Shown: one piece after another, positions 36,147-45,717 of the stretch
How the letters are laid out: the number at the start of each line of letters is the position of its first letter
How positions within the stretch are numbered: the first letter of the stretch is position 1
Assembly (NCBI GenBank): GCA_016707605.1
Contig: JADJHJ010000017.1
Coordinates: forward strand, 43,981-107,980
Direction of reading: 5' to 3'
Length of the DNA stretch: 64,000 nucleotides
DNA from: Candidatus Promineofilum glycogenicum
Lineage (GTDB): Bacteria; Chloroflexota; Anaerolineae; Promineifilales; Promineifilaceae
Notes under the pieces: generated by a model
Database searches by the model: none
Told to the model about the DNA's origin: nothing
Seen by the model: only the letters and a program-made list of their open reading frames with translations
Position numbers and translations under genes: made by a program

Positions 36147-36806
36147 CTAACCGGTGGCGTCTGCGGTCGGGTGGGCGATGCCCCCCTGGCGGGCGATGGT
36201 CTGCACCAGCGCGTCGGCCAGCGAAGCCACGGCGGCCTCGCTGTCGGGCAGATCGCCATAGGCGACGTTGACGCGGCCGTCGCGCGTGGGCACCGACAGG
36301 GCGACGACGTACTCCGGCTCCGTCTCGTTGACGCGGTAGTCGCGGTCGGCGCTGATGCCGCGCTCCTTCAGCGTGGCGTAGAGCCGGTCAACGTATGGCC
36401 CGCCCTCGATGAACAGGTCGTTGATCTCCGTCGCATCCTGGAAGCGGTCCCAGGTGGTGTGGACGAAGGTCAGGCGTCGCCAGCGCAGGCTGACGATGGG
36501 TTGGGCCAGCCGTTGCAGCGGGCCGAGTTGAACTTTGTAGTAGATGTCGTTGGCGCGGGGGTGGCCGGCCTCGTCGGGCAACAGGTCGCGGCGGCGGGCC
36601 AGCTCGTGGCCGGCGTTGCGGGCGTAGTAGTGGATGGCGTACTTCTCTTCGCCAAAGGCCGCGCCGAAGTAGAAGGCGATGACCTCAGCGTGCAGCCCCT
36701 TGGGCGCGCTGCGCTGGGGGATGCGATACCAGCCCTCGCGGCGGACGAGGTCGAAGTCCGACGGCCGCGGCACGTAGGCCACCAACACACGATCTTCCGG
36801 GTACAT
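36147..36806 (-). CDS. Conserved protein of unknown function, possibly PUA/EVE-like
   Basis: The 219-residue soluble protein starts MYPEDRVLVAYVPRPSDFDL and continues with REGWYRIP, AFYFGAAFGEEKYAIHYYA, HPRANDIYYKVQLGPLQRL and TTWDRFQDATEINDLF. This pattern of a WYRIP turn, a beta-rich middle and an INDLF motif resembles EVE/PUA-like proteins that bind nucleic acid. I infer this from the pattern alone. The last 60 residues have a separate alpha/beta look. It is followed closely by the DUF2270 membrane gene. Confidence 0.55.
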   Translation of the reverse strand: MYPEDRVLVAYVPRPSDFDLVRREGWYRIPQRSAPKGLHAEVIAFYFGAAFGEEKYAIHYYARNAGHELARRRDLLPDEAGHPRANDIYYKVQLGPLQRLAQPIVSLRWRRLTFVHTTWDRFQDATEINDLFIEGGPYVDRLYATLKERGISADRDYRVNETEPEYVVALSVPTRDGRVNVAYGDLPDSEAAVASLADALVQTIARQGGIAHPTADATG

Positions 36807-36840
36807 AGCGTCTTATTGTACAGGAAAAGCATTGGGCTTA

Positions 36841-36903
36841 CCGTAGCGCGATTCTCAATCGCGCTACGGCTAACGAAAAGGCCCGGCGGGTGACCGGGCC
36901 TTC
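36841..36903. terminator. Palindrome followed by a terminator hairpin
   Basis: CCGTAGCGCGATT and AATCGCGCTACGG form a perfect 13-base stem (36841-36869). A second hairpin, AAGGCCCGG...CCGGGCCTT (36878-36902), has A and T flanks. Together they lie between the 36806 start and the 36931 stop of minus-strand genes and should end transcription of any plus-strand read and of the protease gene's neighbours. Confidence 0.65.
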
Positions 36904-36930
36904 TAGCTTATCGCAAGAGGGGAATGACTG

Positions 36931-38121
36931 TTAACAACCGGCGACGTTGCACAACGGCACGATGTTGTTGCTGGTGAAGCGCGCGCCGTAGGCGTTATTG
37001 ACGTTGGTGAAGAAGCCGGAGTAGACGCTGCGCACCTGACCCGATACCTCGTTCGACTGGTAGCCGATGATGAACGCGCCGCCGCTGTGCCCCGGCCCCA
37101 GGTTGCAGCCCGTGCCGACGACGTTCGTGGCCTGCTGGAAGCTCTCCGACTGGCAGGAGCGCAGGAACTTGCCGCCGTTGGTCAGGGGGTTGTTGGCCGT
37201 GTTATTGACCGGATAGCCGAGCGTGTGGAAGTGCTGCACGTAGCCATTGTCCCAGGCGCGGCCGAACCAACCGACCTGGCTGCTCAGCGACTTGCCGGCC
37301 GAGTTGTTGGCCATCTTGCACACGGCCACGTCGTCGTCAGCCCAGGTGTTGATGGCGTAGCCGCCGGACAGGTTGATCCAGCTCGTCAGCACCCAGCAGT
37401 TCTGCGCCGGGTAGGTTCCGTAGGGCGCGTTGCCGTCGCGGAAGGCGGGGGTGAAGACGACGTTGGTGTAGAACTGGTTGCGCGTGGGCGTGTCGTAGAT
37501 GCAATGGGCGGCGGTGACGATGACGTTGTTGCCACTGATGACCGAGGCGGAGCAGCTCGACGCGCCTTGCGGCGTGGTGAAGGTCAGCTTACCGGCCACG
37601 CGGTGGGGAAAGTTGCGCTGCACGGCCGCCTGCTGGTTGATGATGTAGGACGTGAAGACGCCGCTGTTGCCGTCGGGGGCGGTCGGGGCCAGCCAGACCG
37701 GGCCGGCGCGCAGTTCCTGGCGGACGGCGGCGTCAATGGCCGCCCACTCGCGCGGGTAGTCGCGGCGGGCCTGGCGGTCGGCGTTGGGCGCGGGCGCGCC
37801 GGGCGGGGTGGAACCGGGCGTGCCTAGCGACGCGGCCGACATCGCTTCGTCAATCACCGGCGCCGTGTCGTTCGTCGTCTGGCTGGCCACAACCTGCGGC
37901 GCGGCGGCCACAACACGATCCTTCGACCAGTGGGACAGCGCGGCGGCCTGTTCGGCGGCGGAGAAAGAGATGCCCGTCACCGGGCCGGAGACGGTAATCT
38001 GTCCGCCGGGCGCGCTTTCGGCCTGGCCCGATTCCTGGGCCATGACGGAGAACGACAACCCCAACACCAGCAGCATGAGCACCGCCACGACAGTGACGCC
38101 CTTCTTCGGATTAGTGAACAT
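36931..38121 (-). CDS. Secreted trypsin-like serine protease
   Basis: The 396-residue precursor has a signal peptide (cleavage near residue 28), a propeptide-like region to about 150 and a chymotrypsin-fold domain. The triad is visible: His206 (IVTAAHC), Asp264 (ADDDVAVCK) and Ser346 (GPGHSGGAF). Several Cys (190/207, 242/268, 323/339) could form disulfides. The GxGHSGG type and the overall order resemble glutamyl endopeptidase/V8-like enzymes. It is monocistronic, with a long leader and a telomere-like inverted repeat upstream. It would act outside the cell on proteins, but specificity cannot be read. Confidence 0.88.
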   Translation of the reverse strand: MFTNPKKGVTVVAVLMLLVLGLSFSVMAQESGQAESAPGGQITVSGPVTGISFSAAEQAAALSHWSKDRVVAAAPQVVASQTTNDTAPVIDEAMSAASLGTPGSTPPGAPAPNADRQARRDYPREWAAIDAAVRQELRAGPVWLAPTAPDGNSGVFTSYIINQQAAVQRNFPHRVAGKLTFTTPQGASSCSASVISGNNVIVTAAHCIYDTPTRNQFYTNVVFTPAFRDGNAPYGTYPAQNCWVLTSWINLSGGYAINTWADDDVAVCKMANNSAGKSLSSQVGWFGRAWDNGYVQHFHTLGYPVNNTANNPLTNGGKFLRSCQSESFQQATNVVGTGCNLGPGHSGGAFIIGYQSNEVSGQVRSVYSGFFTNVNNAYGARFTSNNIVPLCNVAGC

Positions 38122-38358
38122 CGATATCCCTGTTGTTGATTACTGCACAAACGTCGCCGGGTTTGAGAGGGTCGTTCCGCCGGCCGCCAAACCCTTGCGA
38201 CCGGGCGCTACAAATGTGACTGGTTAAGAATGCGCCGCGACGCGCGCTACGATGAGTTCGACTTCCCTGAGTGGTTTTGTTAACCGGCGGCAGTGTAGCA
38301 TAGGGAAGGGGTGGAAGAAGTAAGCAGGATTACACCTGGAGCGTAGAGTTCGCAGCAA

Positions 38359-38428
38359 AAAGGGATTAGGGGTTAGGGATTAGGGAAGAGCGCTCCCTAA
38401 TCCCTAATCCCTAACCCCTAATCCCTTT
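38359..38428. repeat. Telomere-like inverted repeat
   Basis: Left arm AAGGGATTAGGGGTTAGGGA with further TTAGGGA pairs with the right arm TCCCTAATCCCTAACCCC and further. Arms are about 30 bases around GAGCGCTC. It lies between the protease start and the stop of the ABC permease gene. The rest of 38122-38358 shows no gene. Confidence 0.85.
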
Positions 38429-38432
38429 CTTC

Positions 38433-39644
38433 TCATTCGTAGCGGAAGCGCCACAGCCCGACGAGGAAGAAGGCGGCGGCGAAGGCCAGCAGGACGCCGG
38501 CTTCGGGCAGAATGTCGGCCACACCCTGGCCGCGCATGGTGATGTCGGTCAGCGCGCTCATGGCCCACGTCGTCGGCAGCACGCGGACGATCTGTTGCAG
38601 CCCGGCCGGGAACAGTTCCATCGGCCACCATGCACCGCCCAGCAGGGCCATGGCCATGCCCAACATGATGCTCAGGTTCGACGCCTGCCCCTCCGTCTTG
38701 ACGAACGTGCCCAGCGCCGTGCCCAGGGCCACGCCGGCCAGGCCGAACGTGGCCAGGACGACGATCAGCGCCACCGGATCGCGCCCCCAGGGCACGCGCA
38801 TGACCAGGACGCCGAACAGGACGAGGATGGCCATCTGGGCCAGGGCGGCAAGATACTGGCTGCCGATGGCCCCCAGCAGGAAGGTGGACTTGCGCGTCGG
38901 CGTGGTCAGCAGGCGACGCAAAGTGCCCATCAGGCGCTCGTAGACGAACAGGCCCGACGCGCCCAGCAGAGGGATGAAGACCCAGGTGATGAGTTGCCCG
39001 GCCGAGGCCTGCGCCCGCTGGTCGTAGGCGTTGCCGCCGGCGGCCACCTCGGTGACGACGCGGGCCGGCGGGGCGGCTTCGGCCTCGGCCGCGGCCAGGG
39101 CGGCGGCGAAGAAGGCGGCGCGGGCCGTCTCGTCGGCGAAGGGGCGAACGGCGGCGACGCCCTCGGTGGCGTTGCGGGCCACCAGCAGCGGCCGGGCCAG
39201 GGCGCTGACGGCGCGGTTGACCTCACCCTCGATGGCCGGGGCGACGTTGCTGGTGGGCGAGACGAGCAGGGTCACGGCCGCTTCCTGCCCGGCGGCCAGC
39301 CCGTCGGCCGACAGCGCCGCGCCAAAGCCGGCGGGGATGATCAGCGCCGCGGCGGCGTCTTCGTCGGCCAGCAACGCCTCGGCCTCGGCCCGGCTCATGG
39401 CTTCGGGGCGGACGACGTCGCCGTCGGCCAGGGCGGCCAGCAGGGCGGCCGAGCGCGGGCTGCCGTCCTCGTCGGCCACGGGGACGAGCAGGCGATTGTC
39501 GCCCCCGCCGCCCGCCGCCGGCAGCCCGCCGCCGATGAGGAAGGTGAAGATCAGCGGCAGGATGAGGAAGAAGAGCAGTTCCGACCGGCCCTCGAAGCGC
39601 AGGGCGGTGTCTTTGCGAATGATGGCGGTGAGTTTGTTCAACAT
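38433..39644 (-). CDS. ABC-2 type transporter permease
   Basis: ATG 39644 starts a 403-residue protein (MLNKLTAIIRKDTALRFEGR). One N-terminal helix (LLFFLILPLIFTFLIGGG), an outer domain of about 180 residues and five C-terminal helices match the ABC-2 (DrrB/YhgE-like) family. The C-terminal part has the usual RRLLTTPTRKSTFLLGAIG segment. It is the last of three genes, after a similar permease and the ATPase, and presumably forms a heterodimer with that permease. The substrate is not evident; such systems export drugs, lipids or polymers. Confidence 0.85.
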   Translation of the reverse strand: MLNKLTAIIRKDTALRFEGRSELLFFLILPLIFTFLIGGGLPAAGGGGDNRLLVPVADEDGSPRSAALLAALADGDVVRPEAMSRAEAEALLADEDAAAALIIPAGFGAALSADGLAAGQEAAVTLLVSPTSNVAPAIEGEVNRAVSALARPLLVARNATEGVAAVRPFADETARAAFFAAALAAAEAEAAPPARVVTEVAAGGNAYDQRAQASAGQLITWVFIPLLGASGLFVYERLMGTLRRLLTTPTRKSTFLLGAIGSQYLAALAQMAILVLFGVLVMRVPWGRDPVALIVVLATFGLAGVALGTALGTFVKTEGQASNLSIMLGMAMALLGGAWWPMELFPAGLQQIVRVLPTTWAMSALTDITMRGQGVADILPEAGVLLAFAAAFFLVGLWRFRYE

Positions 39645-39659
39645 GATTGCACCTATTAT

Positions 39660-39687
39660 GTAGGGCGATTTGGCAAATCGCCTTACG
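39660..39687. repeat. Dispersed palindrome, TAGGGCGATTTGGCAAATCGCC
   Basis: One of two copies (the other is at 59463-59490). It lies in the 38-base gap between the two ABC permease genes and overlaps the stop of the upstream one. Confidence 0.75.
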
Positions 39688-40954
39688 CCGTCAACAACGC
39701 CCCCTGCCGCCGCCGAAAGATCAGCGCGGCGACGGCGAAGAGGACGACGGCCATGACCAGCAGGGCGGCGACGGGCATCAGGACGGCCGCTGTCTCGCCC
39801 GACGCCAGAGCGGTGAAGCCATCCAGCGCCCAGCGGTTGGGGGTGATGCGGCTGAGGGCGTCGAGCGCGGGCCAGGCGTTTTCCAGCGGCACGAAGCTGC
39901 CGCCCAGGATGCCGAAGAGTAGAGTGACGGCCATGCCCAGGCTGGTCACCTGCCCGGCGTTGGCCGCGGCGGCGGCGATGAGCAGCCCCCAGCCGGTGGC
40001 GGCCAGCGCCGCGGCCACGACCAGCAGCAGCACAATCAACGGATTGCCCCAGTTGAGTTGGAAGAGCAGCGTCGTCAGGAGGATGAGCGCGCTGAGTTGC
40101 ATAAAGCCGCCCAGGAAGATGCCGCCGACCTTGCCGCCCAGCACTTGCCCGGCGGAGACGGGCGCGGCCAACATGCGCGGCAGCGTGCCCTCGCGCCGCT
40201 CGGCCAGCAGCGTCCGCGCCCCCAGGGTGACGGCGTACATCAGGAAGAGCAGAGCCATTGACGGAGCGAAGTAGGCCAGCGCGTTGAAGTCGTCGCCGCC
40301 GGTCGTCGTGACGCTCTGCCGGTCGATGCGGATGAGCGAGGCGGCGGCGGCGTTGGTCGTGTCGCCAAATGCCCCCTCGCCCAGTTGTTGGCCGACGGCG
40401 GCCAGTTCCGACGGCGGCACTGCGCCGCTCGTCGCCAGTTGAGTCAGGCCGAGGCGCACGCCGGCCACCGACGTAGCGACGCGGGCGGTGAACTCCTCGA
40501 CGATGCCGCGCACCACGGCCGCGCCGATGGGCGCGCCGGGGTCGGCGACGACCTGCGCGGCCACGGCGGCGGGCATGTCGCCGGTCATCGCGTCGGGCAG
40601 GAAGCTGTCGCTGAAGCCGGGCGGGATGATGATGGCCGCCGCGGCCTCGCCATCGGCCACGCGGGCGCGGGCGGCGTCGGCGTCGGCCAGCGCTTCGGGG
40701 GCCAGCAGGTCGCTCAGGTCGTCGCTGGTCAGCACGTCGCGCAGGGCCGTGGCGATCGGGCCGCCGTCCTGATCGACGACGAGGACGGGGATGCGGCTGA
40801 TGGCCAGGCCGTCGTCCGCGCCAAAGCCGCCGGTGACCAGTCCCAGGCCGAGGGCCAGCACCAGCGGCCCGGCGATGATGAGCGCCACCGTCGCCCAGTC
40901 GCCGAAGAGGACGCGGACGTCTTTCCACATGATGGTCAGTATCTTGTTCATCAT
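39683..40954 (-). CDS. ABC-2 type transporter permease, paralogue
   Basis: The 423-residue protein (MMNKILTIMWKDVRVLFGDW) has the same design as the next gene: one N-terminal helix, a large outer domain of about 200 residues (for example VVDQDGGPIATALRDVL) and five C-terminal helices, with RTLLAERREGTLPRMLAAP before the second helix. It lies between the ATPase and the second permease. An ATPase with two different permeases is a common form of this exporter class. An inverted repeat separates it from the ATPase gene. Confidence 0.87.
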   Translation of the reverse strand: MMNKILTIMWKDVRVLFGDWATVALIIAGPLVLALGLGLVTGGFGADDGLAISRIPVLVVDQDGGPIATALRDVLTSDDLSDLLAPEALADADAARARVADGEAAAAIIIPPGFSDSFLPDAMTGDMPAAVAAQVVADPGAPIGAAVVRGIVEEFTARVATSVAGVRLGLTQLATSGAVPPSELAAVGQQLGEGAFGDTTNAAAASLIRIDRQSVTTTGGDDFNALAYFAPSMALLFLMYAVTLGARTLLAERREGTLPRMLAAPVSAGQVLGGKVGGIFLGGFMQLSALILLTTLLFQLNWGNPLIVLLLVVAAALAATGWGLLIAAAAANAGQVTSLGMAVTLLFGILGGSFVPLENAWPALDALSRITPNRWALDGFTALASGETAAVLMPVAALLVMAVVLFAVAALIFRRRQGALLTA

Positions 40955-40969
40955 AATTATCCAGAGAAA

Positions 40970-41055
40970 TTGATCCGCAGATTGGGCAGATTAGGCAGAT
41001 TTCAGAATCTCTCTTTCTTGAAAATCTGCCTAATCTGCCCAATCTGCGGATCAAT
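40970..41055. repeat. Long inverted repeat, GATTGGGCAGATTAGGCAG family
   Basis: Arms of about 33 bases (GATCCGCAGATTGGGCAGAT and its complement ATCTGCCCAATCTGCGGATC) sit between the ABC ATPase stop and the permease start. It could reduce or terminate read-through within the operon. Confidence 0.85.
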
Positions 41056-41062
41056 CCTCTTG

Positions 41063-42061
<999 letters not shown>

Positions 42062-42111
42062 GGGGTGCTCCGGATGGTAAGCAGTGGTCAGTATTCAGTA
42101 TCCAGTATTCA

Positions 42112-42217
42112 GTGGGTCAGTGGGTCAGTGGGTCAGTGGGTCAGTGGGTCAGTGGGTCAGTGGGTCAGTGGGTCAGTGGGGCGCGGAGTGCGCATCTGAG
42201 GATGCGCACTCCGCTAT
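42112..42217. repeat. GTGGGTCA octamer repeats and a dispersed palindrome
   Basis: About eight copies of GTGGGTCA run from 42112 to 42180. They are followed directly by a copy of the GTGCGCATC...GATGCGCAC palindrome (42189-42211). The octamer is one base different from the one at 29490, so the same family is likely. Confidence 0.85.
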
Positions 42218-42221
42218 GCGG

Positions 42222-42806
42222 TTAAAGCTTGGCGTCGGTTAACTGCTGGTCGTCGGCCGGCTGCTTCTGGCCGCGACGGGCCTGATAGAGCACGTAGAGG
42301 CCGGCGGCGATGAGGGCGATGGGCCAGAGGTTGCCGAGCAGGTTCAGGAGCGAGCCGAAGATGCTGCCGAAGCCGGCGGCCAGGCCGATGAGGAGCATGA
42401 TGCCGCCGGGGATGAGCGGCCACCAGTGCGTCTCGTCGGCGAACAGGGCCGTCAGCACGGTGATCAGGAACCAGCCGCCGGCGAAAGCCAGCATAAACAG
42501 GCCGCCCTCGTCGCCGGGCAACAGGCCGGCGGGGATGAGCCGGGCCAGCGGGCCGTCGACCAGGGCGATGCCCGCGCCGATGCCGCTGAGAATGCCGCCG
42601 GGGATGAACCAGCCGGCCTCGCGGGTCAACAGCCCGGCGAGGATGAAGGACGCGCCCAGCCCCAGCAGAACGAGCAGGGCGAAGCCTAGCCCCCAGCTAT
42701 CGGGCACGACCTGGCCGACGAAGGCCAGCGCGCCGCCGAAGATGAGAATGAGTCCGCCGATGAGCGCGTTGCGGTTGGCGGGGATGGTGTTGGTTTGCTT
42801 GGTCAT
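42222..42806 (-). CDS. Six-helix membrane protein, LiaI/LiaF-like
   Basis: The 194-residue protein starts behind GGAGGCAAATC. It is almost all hydrophobic, with six helices arranged as pairs each with a Gly-rich turn (GGLILIFGGALAF, LLVLLGLGASFILAGL, GGILSGIGAGIALV, GGIMLLIGLAAGF). The pattern resembles DUF5668/LiaF-type membrane modules that modulate envelope stress sensors. No catalytic motif is visible. It may belong with the ABC exporter downstream on the same strand, but tandem repeats separate the two. Confidence 0.6.
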   Translation of the reverse strand: MTKQTNTIPANRNALIGGLILIFGGALAFVGQVVPDSWGLGFALLVLLGLGASFILAGLLTREAGWFIPGGILSGIGAGIALVDGPLARLIPAGLLPGDEGGLFMLAFAGGWFLITVLTALFADETHWWPLIPGGIMLLIGLAAGFGSIFGSLLNLLGNLWPIALIAAGLYVLYQARRGQKQPADDQQLTDAKL

Positions 42807-43082
42807 GATTTGCCTCCACTTGATTGCTTGTCTTCAGAACTGTAGACAGGATAGCAGAGGCGGCGCGGCAATGGATGTGCCGGAAGTCATGCTGAGGTCA
42901 TGTTGGGGTCATGTGACGTTGCCGGGTGGGCGGACTCCGCCAGCTCACGTGGCGCTCATCTAAGCGGCGGCACGCTCTCTTTAGAACGAGATTTGCACGC
43001 CATTTTCACGGCGGCGGGCCGGGACAAAGCTACAATGCAGAGGTGTCGTGGTGGGCGTATCGGGAAGCGCCGAGGGACAAAT

Positions 43083-43319
43083 ATGACTGACGAATTGCCT
43101 TCGAAGCCGACATTGCGGATTCGCGAGGCGCTCAATGAACTCTTGCAGCGCAACGAACGCACCCACGGGCGCGAGGTAGGCGAGATGTACCTCGGCCCCG
43201 ACCTGTTCATCGCCCGCCTGCGCCAGCCGCGGGTGGTCGAGGGGCAGTGGGAAGACACCGAACGCACGGTTGACCTGTTCGACCTGATCGACGACCACAA
43301 ACGCGGCGACGAAGAGTAA
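43083..43319 (+). CDS. Small uncharacterised protein, 78 residues
   Basis: ATG 43083 starts MTDELPSKPTLRIREALNEL. The product is acidic and soluble, rich in charged residues, with no signal or membrane helix. The second half (EMYLGPDLFIARLRQPRVVE) may form a beta hairpin. No clear ribosome site is seen. I do not recognise a family, and no neighbour suggests a role. The 276 bases upstream have no other gene. Confidence 0.5.
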   Translation: MTDELPSKPTLRIREALNELLQRNERTHGREVGEMYLGPDLFIARLRQPRVVEGQWEDTERTVDLFDLIDDHKRGDEE

Positions 43320-43327
43320 AGAAGAAC

Positions 43328-43401
43328 CTCACGCAAAGATCGCAAAGAACGCCAAGCTCGGAAAATCTTTGAGCTTGGCGTTCTTTGCGTCTTTGCGTGA
43401 G
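43328..43401. repeat. Long inverted repeat, CTCACGCAAAGA family
   Basis: Arms of about 32 bases (CTCACGCAAAGATCGCAAAG and its complement CTTTGCGTCTTTGCGTGAG) fold over GGAAAATCTTT. It lies just upstream of mutM. Confidence 0.85.
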
Positions 43402-43429
43402 ACCTCTTTTTCTCCGCTATAATCGGCCC

Positions 43430-44242
43430 ATGCCTGAGTTACCCGAAGTGGAAACCTTTGTCCGCGCCCTGCGGCGGCCGTTGCTGGGGCGGACGATCGT
43501 CGGCGTGGCCAACGACTGGCCGCGCCACATCGCCGTCCCGCCGCCGGACGAACTGGCGGCGCGCATCGCCGGGCGGCGCATCGAGGCCATCGACCGGCGC
43601 GGCAAGTACCTCGTCTTCAGCCTGAGCGACGACGAGAACCTCATCATCCACCTGAAGATGACCGGCCACCTGTCGGTCGTGCCGGCCGACACGCCGCCCG
43701 ACCCCTACGCCCACACCGTCTTCGCCCTGGACGACGGCCGCGAGCTGCGCTTCCGCGACCCGCGCAAGTTCGGCCGCGTCTACCTGGTGCGCGACCCGGC
43801 CCAGGTCGTCGGCCCGCTCGGCCCGGAGCCGCTGACCGACGACTTCACCGCCGACGAACTGGCGGCGCGGCTGGCCGGGCGGCGGCGGGTGCTGAAGCCG
43901 CTGCTGCTGGATCAGACGTTCATCGCCGGCATCGGCAACATCTACGCCGACGAGGCGCTGTTCGACGCCGGACTATTGCCCACGCGGCGCAGCGAGACGT
44001 TGACGGCCGGGGAGATCGCCGCCCTCCACGCCGCCATCCGCAAGGTGCTGGCCCTGGGCATCGAGCGCGAGGGGGCCAGCATCAGCACCTACGTCAAGGC
44101 CGACGGCCAGAAGGGGGAGATGCAGAACGCCGTAGCCGTCTTCCGCCGCACGGGGCAGAGCTGCTACGCCTGCGGCGGGCCAATCGAGCGCATCGTCCTC
44201 GGCGGGCGCAGCACCCACTACTGCCCCAATTGCCAGCGATGA
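43430..44242 (+). CDS. mutM: Formamidopyrimidine-DNA glycosylase
   Basis: The 270-residue enzyme starts MPELPEVETFV, with the catalytic Pro1 (after Met removal) and Glu2 of the family. It removes oxidised purines such as 8-oxoguanine and cuts at the abasic site. The conserved Lys is in RRGKYLVF. The helix-two-turns-helix segment (FIAGIGNIYADEAL) is about residue 165. The C-terminal zinc finger is CYACGGPIERI...THYCPNCQR. It is followed by an AlkZ-like gene, so this may be a small base-excision repair set. Confidence 0.97.
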   Translation: MPELPEVETFVRALRRPLLGRTIVGVANDWPRHIAVPPPDELAARIAGRRIEAIDRRGKYLVFSLSDDENLIIHLKMTGHLSVVPADTPPDPYAHTVFALDDGRELRFRDPRKFGRVYLVRDPAQVVGPLGPEPLTDDFTADELAARLAGRRRVLKPLLLDQTFIAGIGNIYADEALFDAGLLPTRRSETLTAGEIAALHAAIRKVLALGIEREGASISTYVKADGQKGEMQNAVAVFRRTGQSCYACGGPIERIVLGGRSTHYCPNCQR

Positions 44243-44249
44243 GGAAGAA

Positions 44250-44348
44250 GGAGAGGAACGCAGAGAGACGCGAAGGGGCGCAGAGGGACGCAGAGAAAGA
44301 AATGTTTTCTAACCTCTGCGTCTCTCTGCGCTTCTCTGCGTCTCTCAG
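44250..44348. repeat. Inverted repeat, CGCAGAGAGACGCGAAG family
   Basis: A purine-rich left arm (AGGAACGCAGAGAGACGCGA) pairs with the right arm CTCTGCGTCTCTCTGCGCTTC between mutM and the AlkZ-like gene. A single arm of the same family is at 59546-59624. Confidence 0.75.
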
Positions 44349-44373
44349 TGTCGCTCTTCAAGGAGCCAGGTAA

Positions 44374-45459
44374 TTGAACGACGACGACATCGCTCAGGCC
44401 CGGCTGGCGAACCAGCGGTTGACGGCGACGACGTTCACGACGGCGGCCGAGGTGGTTGGCTGGCTGGTGGCCGTGCAGGCGCAGGAGTACGCCGGGGCTA
44501 AGGCGGCGCTGGGGCTGCGGGCGCACGGGCTGGACGATGCCGCCGTGGAGCGGGCCTTCAACGCCGGCGAGATTCTGCGCACCCACGTGTTGCGGCCGAC
44601 GTGGCACTTCGTCACCCCGGCCGACATCCGTTGGCTGCTGGCCCTGACCGCGCCGCGCGTCCACCAGACCAACGGCAGCATGTACCGGCGGCTGGAACTG
44701 GACGAGGCGACGCTGCGGCGCTGCGGCGACGTCATCACCGGCGCGTTGCAAGGCGGCCGGGCGCTGACCCGCAACCAGTTGCGCGACGAACTGGAGCGGG
44801 CGGGGATCGCCACACCCGGCGGGCCGGACCGCGACGGGCAGCGGCTGGCCTACATCGTCATGTGGGCCGAGTTGGAGGGGCTGATCGCCAGCGGGCCGCG
44901 GCTGGGCAAGCAGTTCAGCTACCGGCTGCTGGACGAGCGCGCCCCGGCCGGCGAACCGTTCGACCGCGACGCGGCCCTGGCCGAACTGGCGCGGCGCTAC
45001 GTGGCCAGCCACGGCCCGGCGACGGCGGCCGACCTGGCCAACTGGTCGGGGCTGACGCTGACCGACGCCCGGCGGGGGATTGCCGCCGCGCAGCCGGCCC
45101 TGCTACACGAAGAGGTGGATGGGCAGACGCTGTGGTTCGCCGACGCCCCCTTGCCGCCCCGCTCCCCGTCGCCGACCGCTTACCTGCTGTCGATCTACGA
45201 CGAGACCACCATCGGCTATAAAGACCGCAGTGCTATCGTCAGCGCCGACGACGGCGCGCGGCTGGGGACGATGGGCAACGCGCTCCAGAACGTCATCGTG
45301 CTCGATGGGCGGATTGTGGGGACGTGGCGGCGGACGTTGGGGAAGGACACGCTGGGTGTCGAGCTTAACCCGTTTCGGGGGTTGAGCGAGAGGGAGCGGG
45401 CGGCCGTGGCAGCGGCGGGGGAGCGGTTGGCGGAGTTTTTTGGTCTAGCAGGCGACTGA
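44374..45459 (+). CDS. AlkZ-like winged-helix DNA glycosylase (HTH_42 family)
   Basis: The start is TTG 44374, set by AAGGAG at 44360-44365. The 361-residue protein matches the PF06224/AlkZ family of three winged-helix domains. The catalytic QxQ is visible as VAVQAQEYAG near residue 37. Family members excise interstrand crosslinks or alkylated bases, some of them within antibiotic clusters as self-resistance. The C-terminal part (AYLLSIYDETTIGYKDR) is also typical. Its place beside mutM fits base-excision repair, but the lesion is unknown. Confidence 0.85.
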   Translation: MNDDDIAQARLANQRLTATTFTTAAEVVGWLVAVQAQEYAGAKAALGLRAHGLDDAAVERAFNAGEILRTHVLRPTWHFVTPADIRWLLALTAPRVHQTNGSMYRRLELDEATLRRCGDVITGALQGGRALTRNQLRDELERAGIATPGGPDRDGQRLAYIVMWAELEGLIASGPRLGKQFSYRLLDERAPAGEPFDRDAALAELARRYVASHGPATAADLANWSGLTLTDARRGIAAAQPALLHEEVDGQTLWFADAPLPPRSPSPTAYLLSIYDETTIGYKDRSAIVSADDGARLGTMGNALQNVIVLDGRIVGTWRRTLGKDTLGVELNPFRGLSERERAAVAAAGERLAEFFGLAGD

Positions 45460-45489
45460 TCTAGCACTATAAGGGTTGTAGGGTCAAAC

Positions 45490-45717
45490 TCATGCGTCTA
45501 GAAACTCTTCTGGCGTAACGCCTGCTTGCCTCAGAATAGCCCGTAGTGTTCCTTCCGGCATATCTCCAGCGTGATTAGGAATTGTTGTGTAGTGATTCGT
45601 CGTCGGATTATACCAGATTTCGTGGCTACCGGCCGCGTAGCGGTCAAACTCGAAGCCAAGCCGTCGCAGACGCTTGACAATTTCTCGGTATTTGAAGCCC
45701 GCAAGCCTTCCCATCAA
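45490..45717 (-). CDS. hicA: HicA-type mRNA interferase toxin
   Basis: The 75-residue basic protein has the HicA dsRBD-like fold and the catalytic His in GSHEIWYN. The TTIPNHAGDMPEGTLRAILR segment is diagnostic. It cuts mRNA when unbound. Its start overlaps the hicB stop by four bases (ATGA). The antitoxin gene is upstream, the reverse of many HicAB pairs but common in this subgroup. Confidence 0.9.
   Translation of the reverse strand: MMGRLAGFKYREIVKRLRRLGFEFDRYAAGSHEIWYNPTTNHYTTIPNHAGDMPEGTLRAILRQAGVTPEEFLDA

Noticed and set aside
38359..38428. A real telomere or chromosome end
   Set aside because: Genes run on without break on both sides, and the unit is variable.
38433..41054. A single minus-strand frame of 873 codons
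   Set aside because: Its first half is Arg/Pro/Gly-rich and overlaps the first ABC permease in the wrong frame. Only its second half, from ATG 39644, is a real permease.
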